A stretch of DNA of 64,000 nt from Labrenzia sp. THAF82 (GTDB lineage Bacteria > Pseudomonadota > Alphaproteobacteria > Rhizobiales > Stappiaceae), in contig NZ_CP045354.1 of assembly GCF_009363435.1 (NCBI RefSeq), forward strand, positions 2,942,501 through 3,006,500. The letters run 5' to 3'. Made by a program: the position numbers and the translations under genes. Positions 15,333 through 24,845 of the stretch are shown here, piece after piece. Below the pieces are notes generated by a model. The model was not told the DNA's origin. It saw nothing but the letters and a program-made list of their open reading frames with translations, and ran no database searches. The stretch's first letter is position 1. Every line of letters begins with the position of its first letter.

Positions 15333-17561
15333 CTAGGCTGGACGCGCTGTTGCTGAGGTTTCTATTGTTGCTTCGGGCTTGTGGCCAAGCGATCGCTGGA
15401 AGGCACTGATTCTGGCTTGGATATCACCGGCTGGTACAGCTGCGGAACAGAAATATCCCTGAATTCCGTCACACCGATGTGCGGCTGTCAGCGCATATTC
15501 GCCAGCCGTTTCGGCCCCCTCGGCAATAATTCTGAGGCCCAGGCTGCGTCCGAGCCCGACAATTGCCTGGAAGAGTTGTTCCTTCTGCTCGTGCCGATCG
15601 GCATGGGTCAGAAAAGCTCTATCAATTTTCAACTCCTGGAACGGCAAACGATGGAGATAGGTCAGTGAGGAGTATCCAGACCCGAAGTCATCGAGAGACA
15701 GCTGAACTCCAATTTTCTGCAGTTCCGACAAGATATTCAAAACGAGCTTTTCGCTGGTGTCGACAAAGACATTCTCGGTGACCTCCAGACACAGATGGTT
15801 TGCCGGTACCCCATAGGTTTGGAGAGTTCGTTTGACCGTCTTGGCGAAATTTGTCTGGCGGAATTGCAATGGTGACACGTTGACAGAGATCTGGCGGAAA
15901 TCGAAGCCGGAGTGTGTCCAATGAGCCGCCTGTTTGCAGGCTTCATTAAGAACATATTGGCCCAACTCGAGAATAAGCCCTGTCTTTTCCGCGATCGGAA
16001 TGAATTCATTTGGCGGAATAAAGCCGCGCGTCTCGTGGGGCCAGCGGATCAGGGCCTCCAGTCCGATCAGTTTGCCTTGCTGGGGGCAGACCTGCGGCTG
16101 ATAAAAAAGCTGAAGCTGGTGGGTTTTGAGCGCGGCCCGCAATAGTGTCTCCGTCAGCATTTCTGCCTGGAGCCGTTCGTTCAAGGGCGCGCTAAAGAAC
16201 TTGTATTTTGGCGCATCGCCCTCCTTGGCGGAGCGAAGTGCAAGACCTGCGACCCTATGGGCTGTTTCTGCGTCGATTGCGTCCGATGGCAGAAGTGCAA
16301 TACCGATGCTCGGTTCGACACGAATATCGCCCTCTTCCAGCAGGAATGGGGCTGAAAGCATGTCGATGGCCTGCTTGGCGTAGTCTTCGGCAATTGCGCC
16401 CTTGCTGTCGAAGGGCAGCAAAATACAAAAGTCATCAGCGGAGATACGGGCGATCTGTGCGCTCGGTCCAAAGATGTTGGTAAGACGCGCATAGGCTTGC
16501 AGCAGGACCCGGTTACCGACCTGCTGCCCAAAAGCATCGTTGATCTTGGAAAACCCATTGAAATCCAGGTGAATCAAAGAAGCGGAGTAAGCACCTGTTC
16601 GCGCTTGCTGAAGCGCTGCGTTGAGATCTGCAAAATAACGCGCCCGGTTTCCGGCAGTTGTCACAGGATCGATATAGGCGAGCTTGTGAAGCTTGTCCTG
16701 GAGATCCGTCACACGTTCAAGTCCATGCGCCAGGTCGCCGATTTCGTCCTGACGGTCGGAGTAGGGGATCTTGTCGGGTTGTTTGCCGTTGGCAATCTCT
16801 TCTGCTGTTCCGGCAAGAACGCTTAAGGGCCGCAACTCAAGTCGAAGCAAAAGGCCGCCAATCAGCGCCGTTCCTGTCAGCACGATGATGACGGCGGACA
16901 TTATCCTGGTCTTAAGCCTGTTTTCCGCTTTCGTCAGCGCATCAACGGGTCCGACATCGACCGCAAACGCGCCCTGAATGCTGTCGTCGGAATTCAGGAT
17001 CGGAATTGCATAGGCCAGTCTTTCACGGCCCTGAAGCGGAATTTTGCCTTGGAAGGATTGTCCTGCGACAAGATTGGAATAGGCAGAATTGCGCAAATCG
17101 ATGACTGCGGATCTTGTCGTTTCACTCTTCGCATCGGAGATATCCTCTGCGAAGTGCGTGAATTCCATTGTTTTCTCAGACCATCTGAAGAGGTTTGCGG
17201 ACCCCTGGATAGAGTGGCTGATGGTGCCAAGGAGTTGACTCAGATCCCTGTCTGAACCCAGTTGTGCGGTCGCCGGGTCCTGAATGACCCTCAATGAGAT
17301 CGGGTTGCCTGCGTCGTCAAACACAGGGTGGAACAAACTGGAAGTGCCAAGGTCCAAAATGGCAACTGCTTCTCGAGCGGTGCGTTCTATCCGGTCGGTC
17401 GCGATCAGTGTTGATGTTCTGGTGAGTTCGAAATAACTCAATCCAGCCACCAGACCCACGCTGCAAAGGACTGGTATTACCAGTACGATGCTGATCCGAA
17501 GGACAATTGAACGTGGACCCAGTCTGCTTATTTCCGCAATCCCTTGTAATAATTCCCGCAT
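15333..17561 (-). CDS. Membrane GGDEF/EAL protein with degenerate GGDEF, likely c-di-GMP phosphodiesterase
   Basis: Signalling protein of about 742 residues. Transmembrane helix 1 lies near residues 19-44, a periplasmic sensor of about 170 residues follows, then helix 2 near 215-236, a HAMP domain, a GGDEF domain and an EAL domain. The GGDEF signature reads SADDF near residue 377, so cyclase activity is doubtful. The EAL domain keeps its metal and catalytic motifs: EALIRW near 502, LEVTENVF, LDDFGSGYSSLTYL, LKIDRAF and AEGAET. It should therefore hydrolyse c-di-GMP, with the GGDEF acting as a regulatory GTP or ligand site. I set ATG 17561 (MRELLQGIAEIS) because the frame before it is not membrane-protein-like. 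Confidence 0.88.
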   Translation of the reverse strand: MRELLQGIAEISRLGPRSIVLRISIVLVIPVLCSVGLVAGLSYFELTRTSTLIATDRIERTAREAVAILDLGTSSLFHPVFDDAGNPISLRVIQDPATAQLGSDRDLSQLLGTISHSIQGSANLFRWSEKTMEFTHFAEDISDAKSETTRSAVIDLRNSAYSNLVAGQSFQGKIPLQGRERLAYAIPILNSDDSIQGAFAVDVGPVDALTKAENRLKTRIMSAVIIVLTGTALIGGLLLRLELRPLSVLAGTAEEIANGKQPDKIPYSDRQDEIGDLAHGLERVTDLQDKLHKLAYIDPVTTAGNRARYFADLNAALQQARTGAYSASLIHLDFNGFSKINDAFGQQVGNRVLLQAYARLTNIFGPSAQIARISADDFCILLPFDSKGAIAEDYAKQAIDMLSAPFLLEEGDIRVEPSIGIALLPSDAIDAETAHRVAGLALRSAKEGDAPKYKFFSAPLNERLQAEMLTETLLRAALKTHQLQLFYQPQVCPQQGKLIGLEALIRWPHETRGFIPPNEFIPIAEKTGLILELGQYVLNEACKQAAHWTHSGFDFRQISVNVSPLQFRQTNFAKTVKRTLQTYGVPANHLCLEVTENVFVDTSEKLVLNILSELQKIGVQLSLDDFGSGYSSLTYLHRLPFQELKIDRAFLTHADRHEQKEQLFQAIVGLGRSLGLRIIAEGAETAGEYALTAAHRCDGIQGYFCSAAVPAGDIQARISAFQRSLGHKPEATIETSATARPA

Positions 17562-17800
17562 AAAGAGTTTTCTGGCTTCAAGCACGCAAAAGTATGCCTC
17601 AATAGCTACGAAATTCTGAACGGGACTGCATAAACTGGCCGATATCGGGAATAAGTGATCACTCTTTGAGGAGGCACAGGAAACCAGCACTTCGAAGGCA
17701 TCACGGATCGAAAGCGCGCGTCCGTAGGCGTGGATCTTTCCGGTTACGTTTTTTTCCGGCCATTGGAAAATTGCGCGAAAGGGGTTAGGACGGACAGTCT

Positions 17801-19303
17801 GTGTGTTATCACGAGGCAGTTGCCGCCCAGTCCAGCGGTTTTCGGGAAGACCATTTTTTGATTTCTCTCAGACCAGTATTGAATGTTCTCGGGTTTCTCT
17901 ATGTCGGTCTGGCAACCGCCATGCTCATCCCGGCCATTGTGGACGTTGCTCAGAAAAACGCCGATTGGCAGGCATTTGTATTTTCTGCGCTGTTGACTGG
18001 CATGGTTGGCATGCTGCTGTCATTAGCCGTCGGCGGGTCGCTCAGACAGGGCCTCGATACCCGCCAGACCTTCATTCTGACGACTTTGGCCTGGTCTACA
18101 CTGCCAGCCTTTGGGGCTCTGCCTTTCCTGTGGCTCGGCATTGGCTATGCCGACGCGGTTTTTGAGGCTGTTTCCGGATTTACGACAACCGGATCCACGG
18201 TTCTGACGGGGCTGGATGGCCTGCCGCCCGGTCTTCTTGTCTGGCGCTCCATCATGCAGTGGATGGGCGGGGTCGGCATCATCGTTATGGCAATCGTTCT
18301 TTTGCCGTTCCTCCGGATTGGTGGAATGCAGCTGTTTCAGAGCGAGAATTCCGACAGATCCGAGAAAATCGTAAGCCGATCCGTAGAACTGATCCGCTTG
18401 CTCGGACTTGCCTATCTGTTCCTCACATTCCTTTGCATCGTTTCATACCTTGCAACCGGAATGGAGCTCTTCGATGCCTTCAATCACGCGCTCACCACAA
18501 TTGCAACGGGTGGCTATTCGACACACGATCAGTCCTTCGGCTATTTCACCAACCCGGCGTCAGGGTGGGTTGCTATCGTCTTCATGGTGATCGGTGCCTT
18601 GCCGTTTGTTCTGATCATTCAGGCTTTGCGTGGCCATCCGCTACAGCTCTGGCGTGACCCGCAGGTAAGGGCATTGCTCGGGTTTCTTGCGGTGGTCTCG
18701 TTGACGCTTACCGTTTATCTCGGCGTCAACATGCGTTTTCCGTTCGATGAAGCGTTGCTCAGAGCCACGTTTAACGTCGTTTCAATCGTGACCGGCACTG
18801 GCTATGCCCTTGGTGACTTCTCGCAATGGGGTGCGCCAGTTGTCGGGATTGCGCTGCTCTTGATGTTTGTCGGTGGTTGCACGGGATCGACCACCGGTGG
18901 GATCAAGATGTTCCGCTTTCTGGTGTTCTTTGGCACTGTGCGGGCACATTTGCGCCGTATGGTTCGACCTCACAGGATCATGTCGGAAGAATATGGCGGT
19001 ACGCGACTGACACCGGAGCTCTCGTTTTCGGTTCTGGCCTTTCTTGTTGTCTATATGGGCTCGGTCGGCATCATCACCGTCGCCTTGTCGTTCTTTGATC
19101 TTGATCTGGTGACAGCAGTATCAGCCGCGGCAACATCTGTCGGCAATGTCGGCCCGGGTTTGGGGCCGGTGATTGGCCCAGCCGGGCATTTTGCGCCGCT
19201 GCCGGATGGAGCCAAGTGGCTGCTGTCATTTGCCATGTTGCTGGGGCGTCTTGAACTCTTCACGGTTCTCGTTCTTCTTGATCCGGATTTCTGGTCCAAG
19301 TGA
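17801..19303 (+). CDS. trkH: TrkH-family potassium uptake protein
   Basis: Inner-membrane potassium-translocating subunit, about 500 residues, which works with the cytoplasmic regulator TrkA (not in the window). The four pore-loop repeats are visible: SGFTTTGSTVL, TTIATGGYSTH, SIVTGTGYALG and SVGNVGPGLG, plus CTGSTTGGIKMFRF in the third repeat loop. The start is uncertain: GTG 17801 gives the longest frame, while TTG 17858 (followed by ISLRPVLNVLG) has gggaaga upstream and matches the usual TrkH beginning. Confidence 0.92.
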   Translation: MCYHEAVAAQSSGFREDHFLISLRPVLNVLGFLYVGLATAMLIPAIVDVAQKNADWQAFVFSALLTGMVGMLLSLAVGGSLRQGLDTRQTFILTTLAWSTLPAFGALPFLWLGIGYADAVFEAVSGFTTTGSTVLTGLDGLPPGLLVWRSIMQWMGGVGIIVMAIVLLPFLRIGGMQLFQSENSDRSEKIVSRSVELIRLLGLAYLFLTFLCIVSYLATGMELFDAFNHALTTIATGGYSTHDQSFGYFTNPASGWVAIVFMVIGALPFVLIIQALRGHPLQLWRDPQVRALLGFLAVVSLTLTVYLGVNMRFPFDEALLRATFNVVSIVTGTGYALGDFSQWGAPVVGIALLLMFVGGCTGSTTGGIKMFRFLVFFGTVRAHLRRMVRPHRIMSEEYGGTRLTPELSFSVLAFLVVYMGSVGIITVALSFFDLDLVTAVSAAATSVGNVGPGLGPVIGPAGHFAPLPDGAKWLLSFAMLLGRLELFTVLVLLDPDFWSK

Positions 19304-19348
19304 CCCGTCAGAAGCGCGTTGCTTCCAGACATTTAAGGAACTTACGGG

Positions 19349-20053
19349 ATGAAATTTTCCGCCCCCTTGGTCAGCGGTCGACTTGTCAAACGGTACAAGC
19401 GTTTTTTGGCAGATGTCATTCTGGATGACGATGGCGGTGAGGTGACAGCGCATTGTGCCAATCCCGGCTCGATGCTTGGACTGAAGGAACCTGGTTCCAA
19501 AGTCTGGCTGTCGCTTTCTGACAATCCCAAGCGCAAGCTCAAATTTTCCTGGGAAGTTATCGAGGCAGACGGTGCCTTGGTCGGCATCAACACGTCACAT
19601 CCCAACAAATTGGTTGAGGAGGCCCTTGAAGACGGCCGCATTGACGCTTTGACCGGTTTCAAAACCCTGCGTAGGGAAGTGAAATACGGCAAGAAATCAA
19701 GGATTGACTTGCTTCTAGAAGCCGAAGATGGATCAAAGACCTATGTCGAGGTCAAAAACGTTCATCTGATGCGCAAGCCAGGGCTTGCCGAGTTTCCGGA
19801 CAGTGTCACTGCCAGAGGTGCCAAGCACCTTGCAGAACTTGCCGACATGGTTGCTGAAGGTCACAAGGCGGCGATGGTTTTTCTCGTGCAACGTCCGGAC
19901 TGTGATCGTTTAAACCTAGCCGCCGATATCGACCCGACCTACGCGGCAGCGTTTGAGGCTGCCAGCAATGCCGGTGTCGAGGCCTACGCGATCGGTTGCG
20001 ACGTTTGCCTGGACGGCATTGATGCAGTCAAGCCGGTTAAAATCGAAATTTGA
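19349..20053 (+). CDS. sfsA: SfsA family DNA/RNA nuclease
   Basis: Cytoplasmic protein of 234 residues, the normal SfsA length. SfsA was first described as a sugar-fermentation stimulator and has a PD-(D/E)XK nuclease-like fold. Visible family blocks are LVKRYKRFLADV, VTAHCANPGSMLGL, RIDLLLE, TYVEVKNVHLM and FPDSVTARGAKHLAEL. It follows trkH by 45 bp on the same strand and faces the L,D-transpeptidase gene tail to tail with a 21-bp gap. Confidence 0.93.
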   Translation: MKFSAPLVSGRLVKRYKRFLADVILDDDGGEVTAHCANPGSMLGLKEPGSKVWLSLSDNPKRKLKFSWEVIEADGALVGINTSHPNKLVEEALEDGRIDALTGFKTLRREVKYGKKSRIDLLLEAEDGSKTYVEVKNVHLMRKPGLAEFPDSVTARGAKHLAELADMVAEGHKAAMVFLVQRPDCDRLNLAADIDPTYAAAFEAASNAGVEAYAIGCDVCLDGIDAVKPVKIEI

Positions 20054-20074
20054 GCAAGGCCCGGCGAGATCCGC

Positions 20075-20758
20075 TCAAGCCTGGCGGACAACGATAGGTG
20101 TCCCATCGGGTACGCGGTTGTAGAGATCTATGACGTCCTGTTGGAGCAGCCGAACGCATCCTGAGGACACAGCCTTGCCAATTGACCAGGTTTCCGAGGT
20201 GCCGTGCAAGCGGTAGAGCGTATCTTTGTTGCCTTCAAAAATGTAAAGCGCTCTTGCACCAAGGGGGTTCTCCAGTCCGGGCTGCATGCCATTGCGGAAC
20301 TCCTCGAGTTCCGGTTCCCGAGCAATCATTTCCGCTGGAGGCGTCCAGGTAGGCCATTCTCTTTTGTATTGGATTCGAGCTCTGCCTCCCCAGGAAAAGC
20401 CCGCCCGCCCAATGCCAACGCCATATCGCATGGCCTTGCCGTTTTCCATGGTCAGGTACAAAAAACGGTTTGGCGTATCGACAACTATTGTTCCTGCCGG
20501 TTCCGGCGAGGAATAGTCGACAAGGCGTCTATAGTAGGCCGGGTCTATCTTGCTGAGATCGACTGCGGGAATAGGAAACCGCTCCTGAGGCATAGCCCGG
20601 TACATCTGCAAATATTCCGGCGGAATGCGTCGACCTGCCTGGGGAAGTGTGTCTGAGGGTGAAGACTGCAGAGGCAATCTGCCTGTCCGGCTGCCAGAAG
20701 AGCATCCGGCGACCAGGGCAGCCGTGGCAGAGGCGAGAAACAGGCGTCGATTCAGCAT
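20075..20758 (-). CDS. L,D-transpeptidase lipoprotein (YkuD domain)
   Basis: Peptidoglycan cross-linking or lipoprotein-anchoring enzyme, 227 residues. ATG 20758 begins MLNRRLFLASATAALVAGCS with lipobox LVAGC, so the mature protein is lipidated at Cys19. The YkuD domain covers about residues 90-225 and ends with the catalytic block HGTSETWSIGKAVSSGCVRL (His and the SSGCVRL cysteine). An in-frame extension reaches 20926 but would bury the signal peptide. A 7-bp-arm palindrome sits 22 bp upstream. Confidence 0.92.
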   Translation of the reverse strand: MLNRRLFLASATAALVAGCSSGSRTGRLPLQSSPSDTLPQAGRRIPPEYLQMYRAMPQERFPIPAVDLSKIDPAYYRRLVDYSSPEPAGTIVVDTPNRFLYLTMENGKAMRYGVGIGRAGFSWGGRARIQYKREWPTWTPPAEMIAREPELEEFRNGMQPGLENPLGARALYIFEGNKDTLYRLHGTSETWSIGKAVSSGCVRLLQQDVIDLYNRVPDGTPIVVRQA

Positions 20759-20779
20759 TCCAGATCCCAAAAAATATAC

Positions 20780-20797
20780 GACCAAATCAGTTTGGTC
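20780..20797. promoter_or_regulatory. Palindrome upstream of the L,D-transpeptidase gene
   Basis: GACCAAA (20780-20786), TCAG, TTTGGTC (20791-20797): a perfect inverted repeat 22 bp before the start, close enough to overlap the promoter or leader. It may be an operator or a leader hairpin; no regulator is identified. Confidence 0.35.
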
Positions 20798-20892
20798 TGA
20801 GAGCAGCGTTCGGCTGACTGACCCATCGCGTTGACAGGAACTTGAAACCACTCGGGGCGTAGCCTGTCTTTGTGACGTTGTCAGATGCAGAA

Positions 20893-20923
20893 CGACCGGC
20901 CAGATGTTTCGTCTGACCGGCCG
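20893..20923 (-). terminator. Possible hairpin terminator downstream of gpt
   Basis: On the minus strand CCGGTCAGA and TCTGGCCGG pair with one mismatch around a seven-base loop, about 110 bp after the gpt stop. The T-run is weak, so factor-assisted or partial termination is likely. Confidence 0.35.
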
Positions 20924-21034
20924 CATGCAGCGTTATGAAGATTTTTCAGGCGGAATAGTGGCGCTGGCATCACCTTCCGGTGAGAAGCAGCGCAAATGTG
21001 TTCATCTTCTCAGAGTGTGTCTTTTGGGCCGCGA

Positions 21035-21544
21035 TCAGCCCGCTGTATCCTTGGAGAGCGGCGGTTGGAACTGCCAGCCCATGTCCCAAGGGAAGTAGAT
21101 CCAGGTGTCCTGGGACACTTCAGTGATGAAGGTGTCGACCATGGGCACGCCAACAGGCTTGGCATAGACGGTCGCGTAGTGCGCCTTGGGAAGCATTTCA
21201 CGCACGACCTTCAGTGTCTTGCCCGTATCAACGAGATCATCGATGACAAGGACGCCGCTGCCTTCACCTTCTTCAAGATCAACCACCTTCGGATCGATCG
21301 GTTTGATGACCTGCAGCTGACCTTGGTTGTCATAGTCGTGATAAGAGGCGATGCAGACTGTCTCGATTGTCCGAATTCCGAGCTCGCGCGCAACGATCCC
21401 GGCGGGGACCAGTCCACCGCGGGTGATGCAGACAATCGCCTTCCATTCACCTTCGCTGGAGAGCCGCCAGGCCAGTGCGCGGGAATCTCTGTGAAACATG
21501 TCCCAGGAGACCGGGAATGCTTTGTTTTGTGCAGGGTTTTCCAT
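21035..21544 (-). CDS. gpt: Xanthine (guanine) phosphoribosyltransferase
   Basis: Purine salvage enzyme that makes XMP or GMP from the base and PRPP, 169 residues. The PRPP loop is [14 protein letters not shown] near residue 95; [20 protein letters not shown] near the N-terminus and [16 protein letters not shown] at the C-terminus match the Gpt family. It lies 15 bp after the CinA-domain gene on the same strand, so they are probably co-transcribed. Confidence 0.9.
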   Translation of the reverse strand: MENPAQNKAFPVSWDMFHRDSRALAWRLSSEGEWKAIVCITRGGLVPAGIVARELGIRTIETVCIASYHDYDNQGQLQVIKPIDPKVVDLEEGEGSGVLVIDDLVDTGKTLKVVREMLPKAHYATVYAKPVGVPMVDTFITEVSQDTWIYFPWDMGWQFQPPLSKDTAG

Positions 21545-21559
21545 GTCTTGTCCTTCAGA

Positions 21560-22303
21560 TTATCCCGAAAGTTCGGCAACTGCCTGGGCCACATCTTTGG
21601 TCGCGGCCAGCAGGACGTCTTCATCACGTGAGCGGATAACGATCTGTGTGGTAAATTTGCCTTCAGAGGCCTTGGGGTAGGAACCGATCAAAGTTTGCGG
21701 ATGAGCATCCTGAATGGCCGACAATCGCTCCGCGATGCGGCTTTCAGGCATGTCCGCGGAGACCGTTTCCGACATCATTTTCTTGCCTGTCGTCAATGTC
21801 GGTGCGATTGCGTCCATCATGGCCTGCATGATCGACGGAACTCCGGCCATTACATGCACATTTCCGATTTTGAAACCGGGTGCCTTGGAAACCTTGTTTT
21901 CTATCAGTTCCGCGCCTTCCGGAATGCGCGCCATGCGCTGACGGGCTGGTGTGAACTGACCCGGTGCATAGTGGCTTTCAAGCAGAGCGACCGCTCGCGG
22001 ATCAAGGTTCAACGGAACTCCAAAAGCTTTGGCGATGCTCTCAGCGGTTATGTCGTCATGGGTTGGGCCGATGCCTCCTGAAGTGAAGACATACGTGTAT
22101 TTGGCACGCAATGCATTGATAGCGTTGACGATTTCGTCAGTTTCGTCCGGAACGATGCGGGCTTCTTTCAGGTCTATACCAATCGACGTCATATAGTCGG
22201 CAACGAAGCCGATATTCTTGTCCTTGGTTCGACCGGACAGGATCTCATCCCCGATGACCAGAAACGCAGCGGTTACAACGTCATCTGCCTGCTGGCCGGT
22301 CAT
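21560..22303 (-). CDS. Molybdopterin-binding / CinA N-terminal domain protein
   Basis: About 247 residues with a MoCF-biosynth fold: AAFLVIGDEILSGRTKDKN near residue 10 and FTSGGIGPTHDDITAESIAK near 65. It lacks the C-terminal nicotinamide-nucleotide amidase domain of full-length CinA. ATG 22303 has gggag upstream. The family is linked to damaged NAD or ADP-ribose clean-up in full-length proteins; the function of the short form is not established. It precedes gpt in the same operon. Confidence 0.85.
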   Translation of the reverse strand: MTGQQADDVVTAAFLVIGDEILSGRTKDKNIGFVADYMTSIGIDLKEARIVPDETDEIVNAINALRAKYTYVFTSGGIGPTHDDITAESIAKAFGVPLNLDPRAVALLESHYAPGQFTPARQRMARIPEGAELIENKVSKAPGFKIGNVHVMAGVPSIMQAMMDAIAPTLTTGKKMMSETVSADMPESRIAERLSAIQDAHPQTLIGSYPKASEGKFTTQIVIRSRDEDVLLAATKDVAQAVAELSG

Positions 22304-22378
22304 CTTGAGCACTCCCTGACACATGAATGGGGATTGGCTTTAGCCCAGCTTGTAGTCAGGCTCAAGCAAAAGCCTTCG

Positions 22379-23581
22379 TTATCGCTCGGGTGTCCAGCCA
22401 TAAATGTCATCATATCGGGCCGCCAAAGCCTCTGGCTTCGACCATCTGAGGAAGGTGTCGCGGGCAAATGCGGGTATGCCGGATAGATGAAAAGTCCTTG
22501 CGTTGCCTGACGCTGTTTCCTGAACCCTTTTGACGCGCGGTTTCCGTTCCCTTTCAAAAGCTCTGAGCGCCGCGGGCACATTTTCCACGTCTGCGGGCAG
22601 GTGTTTGGCCAAAATCGCCGCGTCTTCGATAGCCATGCCTGCACCCTGAGCCATATAGGGCAGCATCGCATGTGCGGCATCACCCATCAGGGCCAGATGG
22701 CCATGGGTCCAGGGTCCTGAGGCATCAACGCTGCACAGCGCCCACTTCAGCCAGGTTTCAGAAGCCTTCAGGAGGTTCCTGACGTCTGCCGGCCAATTCT
22801 TGAAAACCCGAAGTACGGTTTCTTTTTCTTCCCTGGCGGACCAGGTTTCGTCCTGCCAGGCTTCTTCGGCAAGTGCGACGATATTGAGTTCGCGTCCGCC
22901 GCGGATCGGGTAGTGGACGAGATGAGAGTTCTTGTGCAGCCACAGGCCGGAATCGCCAGACCAGCGAGCTGGCAACTTGTCGAGCGGAATAGTGGCCCGG
23001 TAGGCGACTTGACCGCTAAAGTGCGCGTTTTGGTGCGCCGGAACGAGTTTGCGGGTCTTCGACCATACGCCATCGGCACCGATGAGTGCCTTGCAGTCCA
23101 GGTTCCCATTGATCTCGTCTGTCTGATAGATGCAGACGAGATGCCCGTAAGGGGAAGGCGACAGATCGAGAATCTCAGCTCCAAGCCGCAGATCGATACC
23201 AGGCGTTTGATGCACTTTCTCCAAAAGAGCACGTTGGAGGTCTGCCCGGTGAATAACCCAGAAGGGTTGGCCATGGCGTTGTTCGAGATAGGTGCCCAGC
23301 CTCACTCTGGCCAACTGCCGACCGGTTTCTCCAGACCAGAGCCTCAAGTTTTCTGGCGCGTACGCCGTGGCTTTCAAAGAACTGAGAACATCAAGTCTGT
23401 CCAATACGGAGCAGGCATTGGGTGAGAGTTGCAACCCGGCGCCGACTTCGGAAAGCTCGCGTGCCTTTTCCATAACGATAACGCTGTGCCCGTTTTGCCT
23501 CAGGGCGAGAGCGGCGGTGAGGCCGCCGATTCCGGCTCCTGCAATCATGACCGGATGGGACGCGTCGTTATGGGTGCTCAT
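22379..23581 (-). CDS. FAD-dependent monooxygenase (salicylate/3-hydroxybenzoate hydroxylase-like)
   Basis: Flavoprotein aromatic hydroxylase family, 400 residues. The dinucleotide fold is GAGIGGLTAALALRQNGHSV at residue 15, the DG motif is ALIGADGVWSKTRK near 190, and the second FAD motif is LALMGDAAHAMLPYMAQGAG near 300. The pattern GAGLQLSPNACSVLDRL is typical of the salicylate hydroxylase subgroup. The physiological substrate is not evident: no aromatic-degradation genes are near, and neighbours are housekeeping genes. Confidence 0.88.
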   Translation of the reverse strand: MSTHNDASHPVMIAGAGIGGLTAALALRQNGHSVIVMEKARELSEVGAGLQLSPNACSVLDRLDVLSSLKATAYAPENLRLWSGETGRQLARVRLGTYLEQRHGQPFWVIHRADLQRALLEKVHQTPGIDLRLGAEILDLSPSPYGHLVCIYQTDEINGNLDCKALIGADGVWSKTRKLVPAHQNAHFSGQVAYRATIPLDKLPARWSGDSGLWLHKNSHLVHYPIRGGRELNIVALAEEAWQDETWSAREEKETVLRVFKNWPADVRNLLKASETWLKWALCSVDASGPWTHGHLALMGDAAHAMLPYMAQGAGMAIEDAAILAKHLPADVENVPAALRAFERERKPRVKRVQETASGNARTFHLSGIPAFARDTFLRWSKPEALAARYDDIYGWTPER

Positions 23582-23596
23582 CTAGGCGCTTTGACG

Positions 23597-23842
23597 TTAG
23601 GCGGCGGCTGGTGTCCAGCTGCAATCTGATGGGGAAGACTCTCTGGCCTGCAATGTACTGTCAAACTTGTAAAGCGTTGAGCAGTAGGGGCAAACCACCT
23701 CGTTTTCGCTGCCCATATCCAGAAAGACATGAGGATGATCAAAGGGAGGATTTGCGCCGATGCACATGAATTCGCGTGCACCAATCGCAACGGAATCATG
23801 TCCACTGGTGTTCTGGAAATGCGGGACGACCTGATCCGCCAT
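23597..23842 (-). CDS. Zinc-finger domain protein (zf-CHCC, NDUFS6-like)
   Basis: Small protein of 81 residues. The zinc ligands are arranged C-x(n)-H-x(n)-C-x2-C: the Cys of EFMCIGANPP, the His of FDHPHVF and CPYC in VVCPYCSTLYKF. This matches the zf-CHCC family, whose mitochondrial member is the complex I subunit NDUFS6. It lies 15 bp upstream of the monooxygenase gene in the same direction. Confidence 0.85.
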   Translation of the reverse strand: MADQVVPHFQNTSGHDSVAIGAREFMCIGANPPFDHPHVFLDMGSENEVVCPYCSTLYKFDSTLQARESSPSDCSWTPAAA

Positions 23843-24058
23843 TGTCACTTTCCTTTTCGTTTCCGAGCTTCGCGCCGGATATCAAGTTTTGCGAACCATA
23901 TCCATTCGCAATGCAAAAGGGTAGTGGCACGTCGCCGCGATCCACGGCGTCATGTTGTCCTTCTGCTGTCGGCCGCAATTCGGCTTTGCCAACCAAGGCC
24001 AAACACCTTAATCTGGTCGATAAATGCATATTCCGTTTACGTAAGGGTTATTTCTTTT

Positions 24059-24814
24059 ATGCCAAAGTTCGAGTATGACGGCGTCCGGATTTCCTATTTG
24101 GATGAGGGAGAAGGCGATCCCATTCTCCTGATTCACGGGTTTGCCTCCAACAAACATGTCAACTGGAAGTATCCAGGTTGGGTGGATCTGCTTGTGAAAG
24201 ACGGACGTCGTGTGATTGCGCTCGACAACCGGGGCCATGGAGAGAGCCAGAAATTTTATGACCCCAGCGCCTACGGAGCTCCGGTGATGGCCGAAGATGC
24301 AAGACGTTTGCTCGATCATCTCGGGATCGCGCAAACGGATGTCATGGGATACTCGATGGGAGCACGCATCTCGGCGTTTCTGACACTTAATCATCCCAAG
24401 AGGGTCCGGCGTGCGGTGTTCAGTGGGTTGGGATACGGGATGATCGCCGGTGTCGGCGACCCGGAGCCAATTGCATCGGCATTGGAGACGGACCGGATAC
24501 AGGACATCGTTGATCGCTCCGGCCGCGCTTTCCGGGCCTTTGCCGAGCAAACAGGATCCGACCGACGGGCGTTGGCGGCCTGCATGCGTTCGTCGCGTCA
24601 GAAAATCAGCGAAGAAGATGTTTCACGAATTGAACGGCCCGTGCTGGTTGCCGTAGGAACGGAAGATGAGATCGCCGGATCGCCCCAGAAACTGGCCGCA
24701 CTCATTCCCCATTCCGATGTCCTTGAGATACCGGGACGCGATCACATGGTCGCTGTCGGAGATAAGGTACACAAACAGGGTGTCCTTGCTTTCTTGCACA
24801 ACGTAGAGGCCTGA
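24059..24814 (+). CDS. Alpha/beta-fold hydrolase
   Basis: Cytoplasmic hydrolase of 251 residues. The oxyanion segment is ILLIHGFASNKHVNW, the nucleophile elbow GYSMGAR near residue 98, and the catalytic His lies in PGRDHMVAVGD near 235. ATG 24059 (MPKFEYDGVRISYLDEGEG) is chosen over a longer open frame because homologous hydrolases begin here and the zinc-finger gene promoter must lie upstream. A second hydrolase follows after 31 bp. Substrate unknown. Confidence 0.9.
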   Translation: MPKFEYDGVRISYLDEGEGDPILLIHGFASNKHVNWKYPGWVDLLVKDGRRVIALDNRGHGESQKFYDPSAYGAPVMAEDARRLLDHLGIAQTDVMGYSMGARISAFLTLNHPKRVRRAVFSGLGYGMIAGVGDPEPIASALETDRIQDIVDRSGRAFRAFAEQTGSDRRALAACMRSSRQKISEEDVSRIERPVLVAVGTEDEIAGSPQKLAALIPHSDVLEIPGRDHMVAVGDKVHKQGVLAFLHNVEA

Positions 24815-24845
24815 CCGGCTGGAGACAGGCAATCAGAGAGATCAA

